DNA of 18,288 nucleotides, taken from JBLHHI01 sp047614125. GTDB lineage: Bacteria > Bacteroidota > Bacteroidia > NS11-12g > UBA9320. Below, piece after piece: positions 1 to 7,076 of the stretch. The notes under the pieces are model-generated. The model was not told the origin of the DNA, made no database searches, and saw nothing but the letters and a program-made list of their open reading frames with translations. The stretch is from assembly GCA_047614125.1 (NCBI GenBank), contig JBLHHI010000063.1:1-18288 (forward strand). The letters are read 5' to 3'. The first letter of the stretch is position 1. Every line of letters begins with the position of its first letter. A program made the translations under genes and the position numbers.

Positions 1-2
1 CT

Positions 3-71
3 ACACATGCCAACGGTATTTACTTCTTGATTTTACCATCGGGACAAAGTGTGAAAGTGATTAAGAACTAA
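3..71 (+). CDS. C-terminal end of a probable T9SS-secreted protein (partial)
   Basis: Only the last 22 codons are inside the window, ending in TAA at 69-71. The translated tail reads as NGIYFLILPSG followed by QSVKVIKN and the stop. This resembles the end of the type A Por secretion sorting domain of Bacteroidota, where a G-[IV]-Y-[FL] strand is followed by a short turn and a final K-[KV]-[IL]-x-[KN] strand. The family match is from memory of the motif and the fragment is short, so another C-terminus with a similar beta hairpin is possible. The other two forward frames stop early (at 28-30 and 62-64), and a strong terminator follows 20 bp downstream, which supports this frame as a real gene end. 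Nothing can be said about the catalytic part of the protein. Confidence 0.5.
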   Translation, partial: THANGIYFLILPSGQSVKVIKN

Positions 72-91
72 GTTCAACAAAATCAAATAAG

Positions 92-126
92 AAAAAAGCC
101 CTCGCAGAACATGCGGGGGCTTTTTT
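92..126. terminator. Bidirectional intrinsic terminator
   Basis: A15-bp inverted repeat: AAAAAAGCCCTCGCA (92-106), loop GAACA, TGCGGGGGCTTTTTT (112-126), with a single G-T wobble at 102/116. It gives a GC-rich stem with a T-run on both strands. It lies between the + strand gene ending at 71 and the - strand methyltransferase ending at 165, so it can stop transcription from both sides. Confidence 0.9.
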
Positions 127-164
127 ATGTGATCAGTGCTTAACAAAATGCCGATTAGGGCTTC

Positions 165-863
165 TTACATTAATTTCTGATACCGCATAAAAATGATTCT
201 ACCCGTCAATAAATTATACGAATTGTGCATGCCTCCCGTCTTCTTAATCTTGGTCATCAACCACATGATGGGGTAGAGCCACATTAGTAGCATAGAAGTG
301 CTTTGACGTTTATCGAACGTAAACTCAGCTCTTCCAAATCCAAATTTAACTCCCAGGTAGTCGTACTGGTCTAAGGTTAAAGATGCCACATGTTGCAAGC
401 CATCGTAGTTTTTGATTTCCAATGGTTTAAAGCTGTAATAGAAGCCTGTAAATAAAAAACGAGAACGCGATTTTAAGCTCAAGATGTTGGGCGTAGAAAT
501 GTATACTGATCCCCCGGGTTTTAAAATTCGATTGGCTTCTTTAAAAAACACTTCATGATCTTGTATGTGCTCCATTATTTCCATGGCCACAATGGCATCG
601 AAGGTATTGTTGGGGTAGGGGAGCGAAGCGGTTACATCGGCCTTTTTACACGTCATCTTGTCGAAATAGAAAATTTCCGGAAACAAGTCGCATGCCGAAA
701 CGTCGTAGCCATCATCAAATAGCTTTTTCGTAAAAGCTCCATGTCCTGCACCGCAATCCAACACTTTAACCTTCTTATTATCAGTGCATTGCTTAAAATA
801 GGGCCAAAATGCCTGATGGATTCCGGGAATGGAAATAGGTACTACCTTGTGTTCGTTGCTCAT
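165..863 (-). CDS. Class I SAM-dependent methyltransferase
   Basis: A 232-residue soluble protein with the Rossmann-like methyltransferase fold of the Methyltransf_11/UbiG type. The SAM-binding motif I is VLDCGAGHG at residues 34-42, the acidic residue ending strand 2 is D59 (SACDL), and EIMEHI at 95-100 and the post-motif LKPGG-SVYISTPN at 114-126 follow in the usual order. The C-terminal third (about 130-232) is not part of the core and contains an aromatic, hydrophobic stretch (LLMWLYPIMWLM, about 192-203) that could sit on a membrane or cover a lipid-like substrate. The ATG at 863 is 6 bp after the parC stop, so it is probably translated from the parE-parC transcript. The substrate is unknown; the link to topoisomerase IV may be only positional. 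Confidence 0.85.
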   Translation of the reverse strand: MSNEHKVVPISIPGIHQAFWPYFKQCTDNKKVKVLDCGAGHGAFTKKLFDDGYDVSACDLFPEIFYFDKMTCKKADVTASLPYPNNTFDAIVAMEIMEHIQDHEVFFKEANRILKPGGSVYISTPNILSLKSRSRFLFTGFYYSFKPLEIKNYDGLQHVASLTLDQYDYLGVKFGFGRAEFTFDKRQSTSMLLMWLYPIMWLMTKIKKTGGMHNSYNLLTGRIIFMRYQKLM

Positions 864-869
864 GCTTTT

Positions 870-3581
870 TTACAATAAATTTATTTGATCGCCTGAGGTA
901 AAGGTCTTACCAGTAGATTTAGGAGGTTCAGGTTTCTTTGGAGGTTCTGGATCATCTCCATTTTCATCGTCGCCATCGTCGTCATCTTCATCCGCGTTGT
1001 CTGTGTACGGAACGTCGTCGTCGTCGTTTCCATCCACACCAGCCACTTCCTCTACAATTTCGGCAACCAATTCTTCTTCTTCTTCGCCTTCCACTTCAAC
1101 TTCTTGCAATTTCAAGAATTGATATGGAGTTACTTTGTTTCCAGTAGATCGCCACCCTTTCACGTCAATGAATTCTACCAAATCAACGGTTTCTTCTACC
1201 TTCTCCTTTTTATCGTTTTTAACAGTTAATAGAATTGTGGGCTTCTTTTTAGTCGAAATGAATATGATTTTGGAAGAGCGACCTTCGTTGATGAACAAAA
1301 ATTTCTTTCCGATGGTGGTGGTTTCAATAACAAAGCGCTTTACGTATTCAACCTTTTGCTTACCATCGTAATGTATGCAAGTAATCACTTTATTTGGATT
1401 GAATTTCTCCATCAACAGTACGTTGTTGGGATCGTAGTGGTTCGTTAATTCGTGGTCGGAAAGTTCGTATTCTCCTGATTTGTAGATTACTAGAAGCAAA
1501 TCAGCAGTCTGAAAACTGCCCATTAATATACCTCGACCATCCACGTTGAGTCTACCTATGGCTGGCTCGTACCAAATGTCTCTGCCACCAATGGTGCTTT
1601 GGCCTCTTTCTTTCAGGTCGATTTTTCGAATTCGATACTTTGCAACCGTATTGCCTTGCGAACTCCGACCTTTAATGGCCAAATCTGCGAAATTAAAATC
1701 GTAGACTTTATTACGCGCTTTGGCCAAGCCATGCAGCACAATGGTTACAATTTCTGCTTCGCCGTTTGGATTTGCTGTAAAATACTGAACCTTCGAGTCT
1801 TTTTCGTTTTTGCCAACGTTGTAGGCTTTATCACGGGTTATGGAAGTAACACTAAAGCGCTTCGAAAAGGTTTTTCCACTTACGCCATCGGTATATATGC
1901 AGTTGTAAACTTTGCGTTTATCTCCCTTACGCCATATATCTACATGAATGATGTCCTTTCCGAAAAATGCCTTGTCGCTCACCTTACTCACCATGAAGTC
2001 ACCGTTTCTGGTGAATACGATTACATCATCAATGTCGGAACAATCGCAGATGAAAGTGTCTTTTTTCAAGCTGGTACCAACAAAGCCCTCTTCATAGTTG
2101 ACGTATAATTTTTCGTTGGCAGCTGCCACGATCGATGCCTGTATGTTACCAAACGTCCGTTCTTCGGTGAGTCGCTCTCTTCCCTTGCCGTATTTATCCA
2201 ACAAGTTTTTAAAATAGGCAATGGCAAAATCAATCAAGTTATCAAGGTGGTGATTAACCTCTTCCAACTCATCAACAATGCCTTGGAGTATTTCATCCGC
2301 TTTAAACGCATCAAACTTCGAGATGCGTTTAATTTTTATCTCCGTTAACCGAACTATGTCGTCGGTGGTTATATCTCGCTTCAAAAATTTCTTAAAGGGG
2401 TCCAATCCAGCATCAATGTTGCTGATAACTGCCTCCCAAGTCTCTGCTTCCTCTATGTCTCGATAAATGCGTTCTTCGATAAAGATCTTTTCGAGCGATG
2501 AAAAATGCCACTTCTCTTCCAACTCGTGTTTCCTGATTTCCAGCTCCTTACGAAGCAATTCAACCGTATTGCGCGTATTGATGCGCAGTATCTCGTTTAC
2601 CGATAAAAAGACCGGCTTATTTTTGATAATAACACAGGCATTTGGACTAATAGACACTTCACAATTGGTGAAGGCATACAGCGCATCGATGGTTTTATCG
2701 GCAGAAACCCCTGCGACCAGTTGAATCTCAATTTCAAGTTCGGCGGCGGTATTATCTACTACTTTCTTTATCTTGATTTTCCCCTTGTCGTTCGCCTTAA
2801 TGATCGAATCGATGACGGAAGTGGTGGTTTGCCCAAAAGGAATTTCGGTGATGAGAATGGTTTTCTTATCTTTTTCAACGATTCGAGCCCGCACGCGAAC
2901 TCGTCCTCCACGTATTCCTTCGTTGTAATCCGAAAAATCCGCCATTCCTCCGGTAGGAAAATCAGGTTTAAGGTCGATTGATTTCTCTTTTAAAAGATCA
3001 ATGCTGGCCTTAATCAGTTCTATAAAGTTGTGCGGCAAGATTCGAGTTGAAAGCCCAACCGCAATGCCCTCAACGCCTTGTGCGAGCAAGAGGGGGAATT
3101 TAGAAGGAAGAGTAATGGGCTCATTTTTACGGCCGTCGTACGATTTTTGCCACGAAGTGGTTTGTTTATTAAACAAAACCTCCAAGGCAAACTTGGTGAG
3201 CCGAGCTTCTATGTATCTTGGAGCCGCGGCGCTGTCGCCGGTGCGGATATCACCCCAGTTTCCTTGGGTGTCGATGAGCAATTCTTTTTGGCCTAAGTTA
3301 ACGATGGCGTCGCCAATGGATGCATCTCCATGCGGGTGGTACTGCATGGTTTGACCGATGATGTTGGCAACCTTGTTGTACCGCCCGTCGTCGATCTCCT
3401 TCATGCTGTGCAGAATTCTGCGTTGCACGGGTTTAAGCCCATCTTCAATATTTGGAACAGCACGCTCCAAGATTACATAAGATGCGTAATCCAAAAACCA
3501 ATCTTGATACATGCCCTTAAGTGGGCGTTCTGTTATCTCAAAAGGTTTGTTTTCTTCTAATTCTTCGTTTTCTTCCGACAT
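870..3581 (-). CDS. parC: DNA topoisomerase IV subunit A
   Basis: This is the breakage-reunion subunit of a type IIA topoisomerase, which with ParE decatenates daughter chromosomes. It has 903 residues. The winged-helix DNA-binding region contains PVQRRILHSM (51-60) and YHPHGDASIGD (81-91). The catalytic tyrosine is Y123 in APRYIEARL, and the tower domain with GVEGIAVGLS follows. A C-terminal beta-pinwheel region (about 500-825) is followed by a linker very rich in Asp and Glu, 29 of 60 residues at 828-887, then Pro/Lys and the terminal SGDQINLL. The assignment as ParC rather than GyrA rests on the adjacent parE and on the phylum-typical TQGNWGDIRTGD wording. The ATG at 3581 has no Shine-Dalgarno sequence. 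It follows parE by 57 bp and precedes the methyltransferase by 6 bp. Confidence 0.95.
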   Translation of the reverse strand: MSEENEELEENKPFEITERPLKGMYQDWFLDYASYVILERAVPNIEDGLKPVQRRILHSMKEIDDGRYNKVANIIGQTMQYHPHGDASIGDAIVNLGQKELLIDTQGNWGDIRTGDSAAAPRYIEARLTKFALEVLFNKQTTSWQKSYDGRKNEPITLPSKFPLLLAQGVEGIAVGLSTRILPHNFIELIKASIDLLKEKSIDLKPDFPTGGMADFSDYNEGIRGGRVRVRARIVEKDKKTILITEIPFGQTTTSVIDSIIKANDKGKIKIKKVVDNTAAELEIEIQLVAGVSADKTIDALYAFTNCEVSISPNACVIIKNKPVFLSVNEILRINTRNTVELLRKELEIRKHELEEKWHFSSLEKIFIEERIYRDIEEAETWEAVISNIDAGLDPFKKFLKRDITTDDIVRLTEIKIKRISKFDAFKADEILQGIVDELEEVNHHLDNLIDFAIAYFKNLLDKYGKGRERLTEERTFGNIQASIVAAANEKLYVNYEEGFVGTSLKKDTFICDCSDIDDVIVFTRNGDFMVSKVSDKAFFGKDIIHVDIWRKGDKRKVYNCIYTDGVSGKTFSKRFSVTSITRDKAYNVGKNEKDSKVQYFTANPNGEAEIVTIVLHGLAKARNKVYDFNFADLAIKGRSSQGNTVAKYRIRKIDLKERGQSTIGGRDIWYEPAIGRLNVDGRGILMGSFQTADLLLVIYKSGEYELSDHELTNHYDPNNVLLMEKFNPNKVITCIHYDGKQKVEYVKRFVIETTTIGKKFLFINEGRSSKIIFISTKKKPTILLTVKNDKKEKVEETVDLVEFIDVKGWRSTGNKVTPYQFLKLQEVEVEGEEEEELVAEIVEEVAGVDGNDDDDVPYTDNADEDDDDGDDENGDDPEPPKKPEPPKSTGKTFTSGDQINLL

Positions 3582-3595
3582 TTTACTAACTACAT

Positions 3596-3620
3596 CAATC
3601 CGATGTGGATTGGAACCAAT
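3596..3620 (-). promoter_or_regulatory. Two overlapping inverted repeats in the parE-parC gap
   Basis: Within the 57-bp spacer, CAATCC (3596-3601), loop GATGT, GGATTG (3607-3612) forms a perfect 6-bp hairpin. ATTGG (3609-3613), AA, CCAAT (3616-3620) forms a second inverted repeat that reuses the right arm of the first. In the parE-parC mRNA only one can fold at a time. The arms are visible in the sequence; a control function is a guess, and the hairpins are short. Confidence 0.3.
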
Positions 3621-3638
3621 GGTTTATATTTCAGCGGT

Positions 3639-5540
3639 TTATGCTGCCTTTAGCTCATCTTTACTCTTTGTTTTTGAGTTTTCTTCTTCAACTTCATCCT
3701 CTGTACTATCCAACTCAACCTTTAAGTTCTCGATGATAAATTCTTGGCGCTCTGGTGTGTTTTTACCCATGAAATATTCCAACAGCTTTGGTATAGAGGT
3801 TTCTTCATTAAGGATGATGGGTTGCAATCGAATGTCGTCTCCAATAAAGAAACCAAATTCATCGGGCGATATTTCACCCAACCCTTTGAAACGTGTTATT
3901 TCTGGATTGTTTTTTAATTTATTAATGGCCTTTACTCGCTCTTCATCGGAGTAACAGTATATGGTTTCCTTTTTATTCCGAACTCGAAAAAGTGGAGTTT
4001 CTAAAATATAAACGTGCCCATCTCGCACTAAATCTGGGAAAAACTGCAAAAAGAACGTAAGCATCAGTAAGCGAATGTGCATTCCATCCACATCGGCATC
4101 GGTAGCGATTACAATCTTGTTGTACCGCAAGTTCTCGATGTCATCTTCAATGTTTAGCGCATGCTGCAAGAGGTTAAACTCCTCATTTTCATATACAACC
4201 TTCTTGCTCAAGCTGTAGCAATTTAAGGGCTTTCCACGCAAAGAAAATACCGCTTGGGTATCCACCCTTCTCGATTTCGTGATTGATCCACTTGCCGAAT
4301 CTCCCTCCGTAATAAATAAGGTGGTTTCGTATCGCTTCTCGCTTTTGACGTCATCAAAATGCTCTCGACAATCGCGTAATTTTTTATTGTGAAGGTTGGC
4401 TTTTTTAGCACGATCCTTGGCCAACTTTCGCACTCCGGCCATATCCTTTCGCTCTCGCTCCGATTGTTGGATGCGTTTTAGCAAAACTTCGGCAACTTTT
4501 GGATTTCGATGCAGATAATTATCCAAAGAAGTTTTAATGAAATCATTCATGAAAGCCTTCATACTGGGACCATTTGGCCCTACTTCACTGCTGCCTAACT
4601 TTGTTTTCGTTTGAGACTCAAATATGGGTTCTTGTACACGAACGCTGATGGCCGTAACGATGGAGGCTCGAACATCACTGGGCTCAAAGTTTTTCTTATA
4701 AAAATCGCGTAAGGTTCTAACGATCGACTCTTTAAAGGCGTTTAAATGCGTACCACCTTGAGTTGTGTGTTGTCCGTTCACAAAGCTGTAGTAATCCTCT
4801 CCGTAGTGGTTGTCGTGCGACATAGCCAATTCAATGTCTTCGCCTTTTAGGTGGATGATTGGATATCGCAATTGCTCTTCATTGGTTTTGCGGGTTAGCA
4901 AGTCGAGCAAGCCATTTTTGGAGTGAAATTTCTTCCCATCCAAGAATATACTAAGACCCGCATTAAGGTATACGTAGTTCCATAGCTGGTTTTCGATAAA
5001 CTCGTGAATGAATTTGTAATTCTTAAATATTTTTTCGTCTGCGATGAATTCAGTTAAGGTGCCGTTGGGCTCGTTGGTCTTTGAATCCAAGTCCGATTGA
5101 AGAACACCACAATCAAATATGGCCTCTTTGCTCTGTCCATCGCGAAACGATTGAACTCTAAAATATTGCGACAAGGCATTTACGGCCTTCGTTCCGACGC
5201 CGTTTAAACCGACCGATTTTTGAAAGGCCTTTGAGTCGTATTTTCCTCCAGTATTAATCTTAGATACACAATCAACTAACTTGCCCAATGGTATTCCTCT
5301 ACCATAGTCTCGAACTCGCACCGTTTTGTTTTCGATGGTGATTTCTATTTTGGTACCATTTCCCATTACATATTCATCGATGGAGTTGTCAACGATCTCC
5401 TTCAATAACACATAGATGCCATCATCGGCAGCCGAACCGTTGCCCAATTTTCCGATGTACATTCCCGGACGTAACCGTATGTGCTCTTTCCAGTCGAGCG
5501 ACTTAATGCTTTCCTCGTTATACGTATTATTTTCCGCCAT
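3639..5540 (-). CDS. parE: DNA topoisomerase IV subunit B
   Basis: The ATPase and TOPRIM subunit of topoisomerase IV, 633 residues, the usual length for ParE without the GyrB insert. The GHKL ATPase begins with RPGMYIG (24-30), the Mg/ATP motif KEIVDNSIDE (47-56, E48 and N52), RDYGRGIP (77-84), and GLNGVGTKAVNALS (111-124). The transducer has the QTKTKLG loop (310-316). The TOPRIM domain shows EGDSASGS (412-419, E412) and DADVDG (481-486, D481/D483), then RFKGLGEISPDEF (550-562). The last 25 residues are charged and disordered-looking. It is the first gene of the likely parE-parC-methyltransferase operon, divergent from the glycosyltransferase across 164 bp. Sequence and order agree with topoisomerase IV, not gyrase. 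Confidence 0.96.
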   Translation of the reverse strand: MAENNTYNEESIKSLDWKEHIRLRPGMYIGKLGNGSAADDGIYVLLKEIVDNSIDEYVMGNGTKIEITIENKTVRVRDYGRGIPLGKLVDCVSKINTGGKYDSKAFQKSVGLNGVGTKAVNALSQYFRVQSFRDGQSKEAIFDCGVLQSDLDSKTNEPNGTLTEFIADEKIFKNYKFIHEFIENQLWNYVYLNAGLSIFLDGKKFHSKNGLLDLLTRKTNEEQLRYPIIHLKGEDIELAMSHDNHYGEDYYSFVNGQHTTQGGTHLNAFKESIVRTLRDFYKKNFEPSDVRASIVTAISVRVQEPIFESQTKTKLGSSEVGPNGPSMKAFMNDFIKTSLDNYLHRNPKVAEVLLKRIQQSERERKDMAGVRKLAKDRAKKANLHNKKLRDCREHFDDVKSEKRYETTLFITEGDSASGSITKSRRVDTQAVFSLRGKPLNCYSLSKKVVYENEEFNLLQHALNIEDDIENLRYNKIVIATDADVDGMHIRLLMLTFFLQFFPDLVRDGHVYILETPLFRVRNKKETIYCYSDEERVKAINKLKNNPEITRFKGLGEISPDEFGFFIGDDIRLQPIILNEETSIPKLLEYFMGKNTPERQEFIIENLKVELDSTEDEVEEENSKTKSKDELKAA

Positions 5541-5566
5541 CTTTTAAGGTAAACTGAATCAACTGC

Positions 5567-5574
5567 CGAAATTA
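5567..5574 (-). promoter_or_regulatory. Candidate -7 element for parE
   Basis: On the - strand this reads TAATTTCG, seven of eight positions of the Bacteroidota -7 consensus TAnnTTTG, with a T-rich stretch about 21 nt upstream in place of a good -33 TTTG. It would give a leader of about 20 nt before the parE ATG at 5540. The match is imperfect and AT-rich sequence nearby offers alternatives. Confidence 0.3.
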
Positions 5575-5692
5575 ATGGATTCTTGTACGCTTGAGAAAGA
5601 AAGGGTGTGCATATTTATAAACAAAATATTGGCAAAATGATTGCCCAACTAAAGTTACCTGTTTTCAATGCGCTGCAAGTTGGATCAAAAAC

Positions 5693-5700
5693 TAACTTTG
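5693..5700 (+). promoter_or_regulatory. -7 element immediately upstream of the glycosyltransferase start
   Basis: TAACTTTG matches the Bacteroidota -7 consensus TAnnTTTG at every fixed position. Only four bases separate it from the GTG at 5705, so transcription would begin at or next to the start codon and the mRNA would be leaderless. No convincing -33 TTTG is seen 19-21 nt upstream, which lowers confidence. Confidence 0.45.
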
Positions 5701-5704
5701 CGCA

Positions 5705-6571
5705 GTGTTTGTTAGTGGGTTCTCCTTCGTTAAAAATGCCGTGAAACTTGATTATCCGGTGGTGGAAGCAATTCAGTCTATTTTACCACTTGTGGATGAG
5801 ATGGTTGTAGCTGTTGGGAAATCGGAAGATGACACTCGTGCGGTTATTGCTGCATTGGGTCCTAAGATTCGAATCATTGACACAGTGTGGGACGAAAGCT
5901 TGCGCAGTGGAGGTGGAGTATTGGCCATCGAAACCAATAAGGCCTTTGATGCGGTGAGCGAGCAAGCAGATTGGTGCGTTTACATCCAAGCAGATGAATG
6001 CTTGCATGAAAAATACGTGGACGAAGTACGGCAGTATATGTTGGATAATCTTTCTGATTTGCAAATTGATGGTCTTTTGTTCGGATATAAACACTTCTAT
6101 GGAAGTTACGATTATTTGGGCGACAGCAGAACCTGGTATCAGCAAGAGATTCGAGTTGTTCGGAACAACAAAAAAATACGGAGTTGGAAAGATGCCCAAG
6201 GTTTTCGAAAGGAAGGTAAGAAGCTTTACGTAAAGCGAATGAAAGCCGAAATGTATCATTACGGCTGGGTACGACACCCAAAGTATATGATGGCCAAGTC
6301 GGTGGAAGCCAATAAGTATTGGCATAATGATCAATGGATTGAAGAACGCTTTGATCCCGATAAAGAGTTCGATTACGCACAAATTGATTCGCTTAAACTC
6401 TTTGTTGGCTCTCATCCCAAGGTTATGGAAACTCGGATCGAAAAAGCAAATTGGAAGTTCTCACACGATCCTGCCCAAAAGAAGTTTGGATTTAAAACAG
6501 CCCTCTTGTATTGGATTGAAAAGCATACTGGATATCGAATTGGAGAACATAAAAATTACATTGAGGTGTAG
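5705..6571 (+). CDS. GT2-like glycosyltransferase
   Basis: A 288-residue cytosolic protein. It begins MFVSGFSFVKNAVKLDYP and VVEAIQSILP, a nucleotide-sugar-binding first strand and helix like that of family 2 (GT-A) transferases. LVDEMVVAVGKSEDDT (29-44) and WCVYIQADE (90-98) follow; the QADE stands where the metal-binding DxD usually lies. HYGWVRHP (185-192) and a Trp/Lys-rich C-terminus complete it. It probably transfers a sugar to an envelope glycan or lipid; donor and acceptor are unknown. The start is GTG. An in-frame TAA at 5693-5695 excludes a longer protein, and the residues straight after the GTG match the N-terminus I recall for related proteins (M-x-V/I-S-G-F-[TS]-F). It stands alone, divergent from parE. 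Confidence 0.8.
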   Translation: MFVSGFSFVKNAVKLDYPVVEAIQSILPLVDEMVVAVGKSEDDTRAVIAALGPKIRIIDTVWDESLRSGGGVLAIETNKAFDAVSEQADWCVYIQADECLHEKYVDEVRQYMLDNLSDLQIDGLLFGYKHFYGSYDYLGDSRTWYQQEIRVVRNNKKIRSWKDAQGFRKEGKKLYVKRMKAEMYHYGWVRHPKYMMAKSVEANKYWHNDQWIEERFDPDKEFDYAQIDSLKLFVGSHPKVMETRIEKANWKFSHDPAQKKFGFKTALLYWIEKHTGYRIGEHKNYIEV

Positions 6572-6602
6572 GCTCAAAACTTTTCCATTACACATTTCGT
6601 TG

Positions 6603-6610
6603 TACCTTTG
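6603..6610 (+). promoter_or_regulatory. -7 element of the metal-locus promoter
   Basis: TACCTTTG fits TAnnTTTG exactly. A T-run (6581-6584) 18 nt upstream could serve as a poor -33 box. The element is 20 bp before the TTG start at 6631 and downstream of the glycosyltransferase stop, so the metal locus probably has its own promoter with a leader of about 15 nt. Confidence 0.5.
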
Positions 6611-6630
6611 AAAAAGATTTAACTCAACAT

Positions 6631-7011
6631 TTGATTCGTTTAAAAGCTATAGCGCTCTTACTTTTCTTTGCCGGAAGCATTTCGGGTGTTCAGTGTTCCA
6701 TCGAATTTTGTCACGGTCAGTTTAAATCGGTAAGCATTGGCGTTGCCGATGACTGTTGCACGGATTGTTGTGAAGATGAAGACCAAGAGGGCGAAGATTG
6801 TTGCAACAACGCCGCCATTTCAGCAGAGCAGCTTGTTGCTGCAGGACTTAAAGCTGAAACGACCGACCATACGGTTTCAATAAGTTCTTTTGCAACATTG
6901 GAACGAAGCTTTAAAATTCATGCTCCAGTCGAATCAAATTTTAGCTATTTCAATGGCGTTGTAGATTCTTCTCCACCCATTTATATCTTTCTACAGGTTT
7001 TTAGATGTTAG
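6631..7011 (+). CDS. Small Cys-rich exported protein, HYC_CC_PP-like
   Basis: A 126-residue protein with an N-terminal signal peptide (MIRLK, then the hydrophobic AIALLLFFAGSISGV). The mature part has an FCHG motif (26-29), an acidic Cys cluster with three Cys-Cys pairs (C42-C43, C46-C47, C57-C58) among Asp and Glu, a variable region, then SSPPIYIFLQVF (113-124) and a terminal Cys. The order [HF]xC-G, CC, PP matches the Bacteroidota family called HYC_CC_PP, small proteins often found beside TonB receptors and HMA proteins; this name is from memory and the match is by motif only. The start is TTG: no in-frame ATG is available near the signal peptide, and the upstream frame runs across the promoter. 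It is 65 bp ahead of the TonB receptor. Metal binding by the Cys/acidic cluster is inferred. Confidence 0.65.
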   Translation: MIRLKAIALLLFFAGSISGVQCSIEFCHGQFKSVSIGVADDCCTDCCEDEDQEGEDCCNNAAISAEQLVAAGLKAETTDHTVSISSFATLERSFKIHAPVESNFSYFNGVVDSSPPIYIFLQVFRC

Positions 7012-7022
7012 GCCCAGCTATT

Positions 7023-7040
7023 TGACGGCGCAATGCGTCA
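7023..7040 (+). repeat. Short inverted repeat between the Cys-rich gene and the TonB receptor
   Basis: TGACG (7023-7027) and CGTCA (7036-7040) form a 5-bp inverted repeat with an 8-nt loop, starting 11 bp after the upstream stop codon. It is too short and lacks a T-run, so it is not a standard terminator. It could be an mRNA processing site, an operator or chance. Confidence 0.25.
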
Positions 7041-7076
7041 TTACTTTAACATTCTAAACATTTTTTAAAACCGTTC

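Noticed and set aside
1599..2108. A 169-residue + strand frame within parC
   Set aside because: It is antisense to a clearly conserved part of parC, has no recognisable domain, and its apparent length follows from the codon bias of the real gene.
3319..3342. Ala at the ParC position equivalent to Ser80 of E. coli (GDASIGD, residue 87), suggesting quinolone resistance
   Set aside because: As I recall, GDASIGD is the normal wording in Bacteroidota ParC, so it is a lineage trait and not evidence of a selected mutation.
5783..6415. A 210-residue - strand frame opposite the glycosyltransferase
   Set aside because: The + strand protein has a conserved family N-terminus and a -7 box; the antisense product has no coherent domain and no promoter. 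Two overlapping antisense frames here also exclude each other.
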